The notes beneath the pieces are model-generated. The model did no database searches. It was not told where the DNA came from and was given only the letters and a program-made list of their open reading frames with translations. From assembly GCA_902574995.1 (NCBI GenBank), contig CACGPP010000001.1:1-64000 (forward strand): DNA of 64,000 nt. Reading direction: 5' to 3'. Of the stretch, positions 63,050 to 64,000 are shown in pieces. This stretch comes from an uncultured Alphaproteobacteria bacterium. Lineage in GTDB: Bacteria; Pseudomonadota; Alphaproteobacteria; HIMB59. Position numbers and translations under genes: made by a program. Within the stretch, counting starts at the first letter, position 1; each line of letters opens with the position of its first letter.

Positions 63050-64000
63050 TATGCTGAGACCTTTCTTATCCATTGATCTATTCCAACAGCCACTATAATA
63101 AGACAACCTAAAGCAAATCTTTGCCACAATACATCAAGACCTGCTATGGACAGACCTGAGCTAAATACACCCACAATCAAAGCTCCAAATAAAGATCCAA
63201 TTATAGTGCCCCTTCCACCAAAAAGAGATGTTCCACCTATAACAACAGCTGTGATGGAGTCTAAGTTACCCTCATAAAAAGATGTTGGAGACACTGAACC
63301 AACTCTACCTATTGAAACCCATGCTCCAATAGCAACAACAAGACCAGCAACAGCATAAATTGAAACTAACATCCTATCAGTTCTAATACCTGATAACTCA
63401 GCAGCCTCCTTATCATCGCCAATTGCGTAAACATGCCTCCCCCAAGCAGTTTTATTGAGTAAAAACCAGAGAAAAACGAAAATACCAATCATGAGGAACG
63501 CACCGTAAGTGAATACAAAACCCCCAAGATTTATTCTCTCACCCCAAAAGTGCAGAAGAGGAGCATTTACCTCAATATCGGAGCTTCTAATAGATTGAGA
63601 TCCAGTAAAGAATATTACTAGTGCAAAAAATATATTCCAAGTTCCTAAAGTAACTATAAACGGAGGCAATCTTAAGCGGGTTACTAGTAACCCATTGAAA
63701 GCACCTGTTGCAATACCTGAGATAAACCCTACTGCTATTGCTGGGAGGGTTGGAACTCCCATTTCAACAGAAAGCTTACCCATAAATACTGATGCTAAAA
63801 CCATCATTGCAGCAACACTTAAATCAATTCCAGCAGTTAATATTATTAAAGTTTGAGCAGCTGCAAGAATACCGACAATTGTAACTTGTTGTACAATCAG
63901 AGATAAATTAAAAGCAGAGAAAAATTTTCCTCCAGCGATGAAGCCGAATGCAATAACGCTTAATATTAAAATAATAACAGGAACTATTGTTGGATTACCG
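63049..64000 (-). CDS. frcC: Sugar ABC transporter permease (FrcC-like), partial
   Basis: An open frame from the right edge to stop 63049, 316 residues visible; the N terminus is outside the window. Internal ATG at 63807 is not the true start since coding continues to base 64000 with NPTIVPVIILILS at the edge. Multiple membrane helices, LTAGIDLSVAAMMVLAS and GRVGSVSPTSFYEGNL-type conserved loops are those of the RbsC/FrcC family. The periplasmic binding protein is expected further right. Confidence 0.88.
   Translation of the reverse strand, partial: GNPTIVPVIILILSVIAFGFIAGGKFFSAFNLSLIVQQVTIVGILAAAQTLIILTAGIDLSVAAMMVLASVFMGKLSVEMGVPTLPAIAVGFISGIATGAFNGLLVTRLRLPPFIVTLGTWNIFFALVIFFTGSQSIRSSDIEVNAPLLHFWGERINLGGFVFTYGAFLMIGIFVFLWFLLNKTAWGRHVYAIGDDKEAAELSGIRTDRMLVSIYAVAGLVVAIGAWVSIGRVGSVSPTSFYEGNLDSITAVVIGGTSLFGGRGTIIGSLFGALIVGVFSSGLSIAGLDVLWQRFALGCLIIVAVGIDQWIRKVSA

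Noticed and set aside
1..64000. CRISPR arrays, insertion sequences, prophage genes or rRNA
   Set aside because: No regular repeat-spacer pattern, transposase, phage structural gene or rRNA sequence was seen anywhere in the window.

Overview
The window looks like a piece of a streamlined, AT-rich (about 30% G+C by eye) marine alphaproteobacterial genome. Genes are packed almost end to end, with 1-8 bp ATGA/TAATG overlaps and no intergenic gap above about 150 bp. There is no IS element, prophage or CRISPR array. Conserved gene order (lptCAB-aroA-rpsA-ihfB-pyrF-trpFBA-accD-folC; infC-rpmI-rplT-pheST-lepA; an NDUFA9-like gene next to uppP) is alphaproteobacterial. A sarcosine/dimethylglycine oxidation locus combined with sugar uptake and a phosphofructokinase would fit the AEGEAN-169/HIMB59-type lineages better than classical Pelagibacter. 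That placement is inference.

Layout. 1-7.7 kb holds a split photolyase-like gene pair, a 5-oxoproline/gamma-glutamyl salvage module (PxpA, PxpB, PxpC and a gamma-glutamylcyclotransferase), a secreted histidine phosphatase, a HupE-like membrane protein divergent from a DUF4198 protein, a small membrane protein, a GST and a DCC-family protein. 7.8-19.7 kb is one long minus-strand run of housekeeping genes: rnd, kdsD, lptC, lptA, lptB, aroA, rpsA, ihfB, pyrF, trpF, trpB, trpA, accD, folC. 19.7-27.5 kb has the NDUFA9-like complex I assembly gene, uppP and the glutamate synthase pair gltD-gltB. 27.5-30.2 kb has an alpha/beta hydrolase and two glycosyltransferases. 30.2-37.7 kb is the infC-rpmI-rplT-pheS-pheT-lepA operon, ending in tRNA-Ser(GGA) and a GT32-like gene. 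37.7-40 kb carries a GT9 gene, rmuC and an orphan coiled-coil protein.

40-50 kb is a one-carbon locus on the minus strand: soxB-soxD-soxA-soxG (tetrameric sarcosine oxidase), dimethylglycine dehydrogenase, a methylenetetrahydrofolate reductase and a DmdA/GcvT-like THF-dependent demethylase. Together they would strip methyl groups from glycine-betaine-type or DMSP-type compounds and feed them to folate. Directly upstream, on the same strand, are a 2OG-Fe(II) oxygenase, a 6-phosphofructokinase and a Mak-type fructokinase.

52.9-64 kb is a sugar-catabolism region: a Gfo/Idh/MocA dehydrogenase, a YghZ-like aldo/keto reductase, ribokinase, a FucU/RbsD mutarotase, a 2-hydroxyacid dehydrogenase, D-lyxose isomerase, a PfkB kinase, a DeoC/LacD-like barrel protein, xylulokinase, a P-loop sugar/nucleoside kinase and the ATPase and permease of an FrcABC-type ABC importer. 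The permease runs off the right edge. Three genes here share TATAAT-N6-ATG, suggesting leaderless transcripts. The combination of isomerase, PfkB kinase, barrel protein and xylulokinase may be an undescribed ketose pathway.
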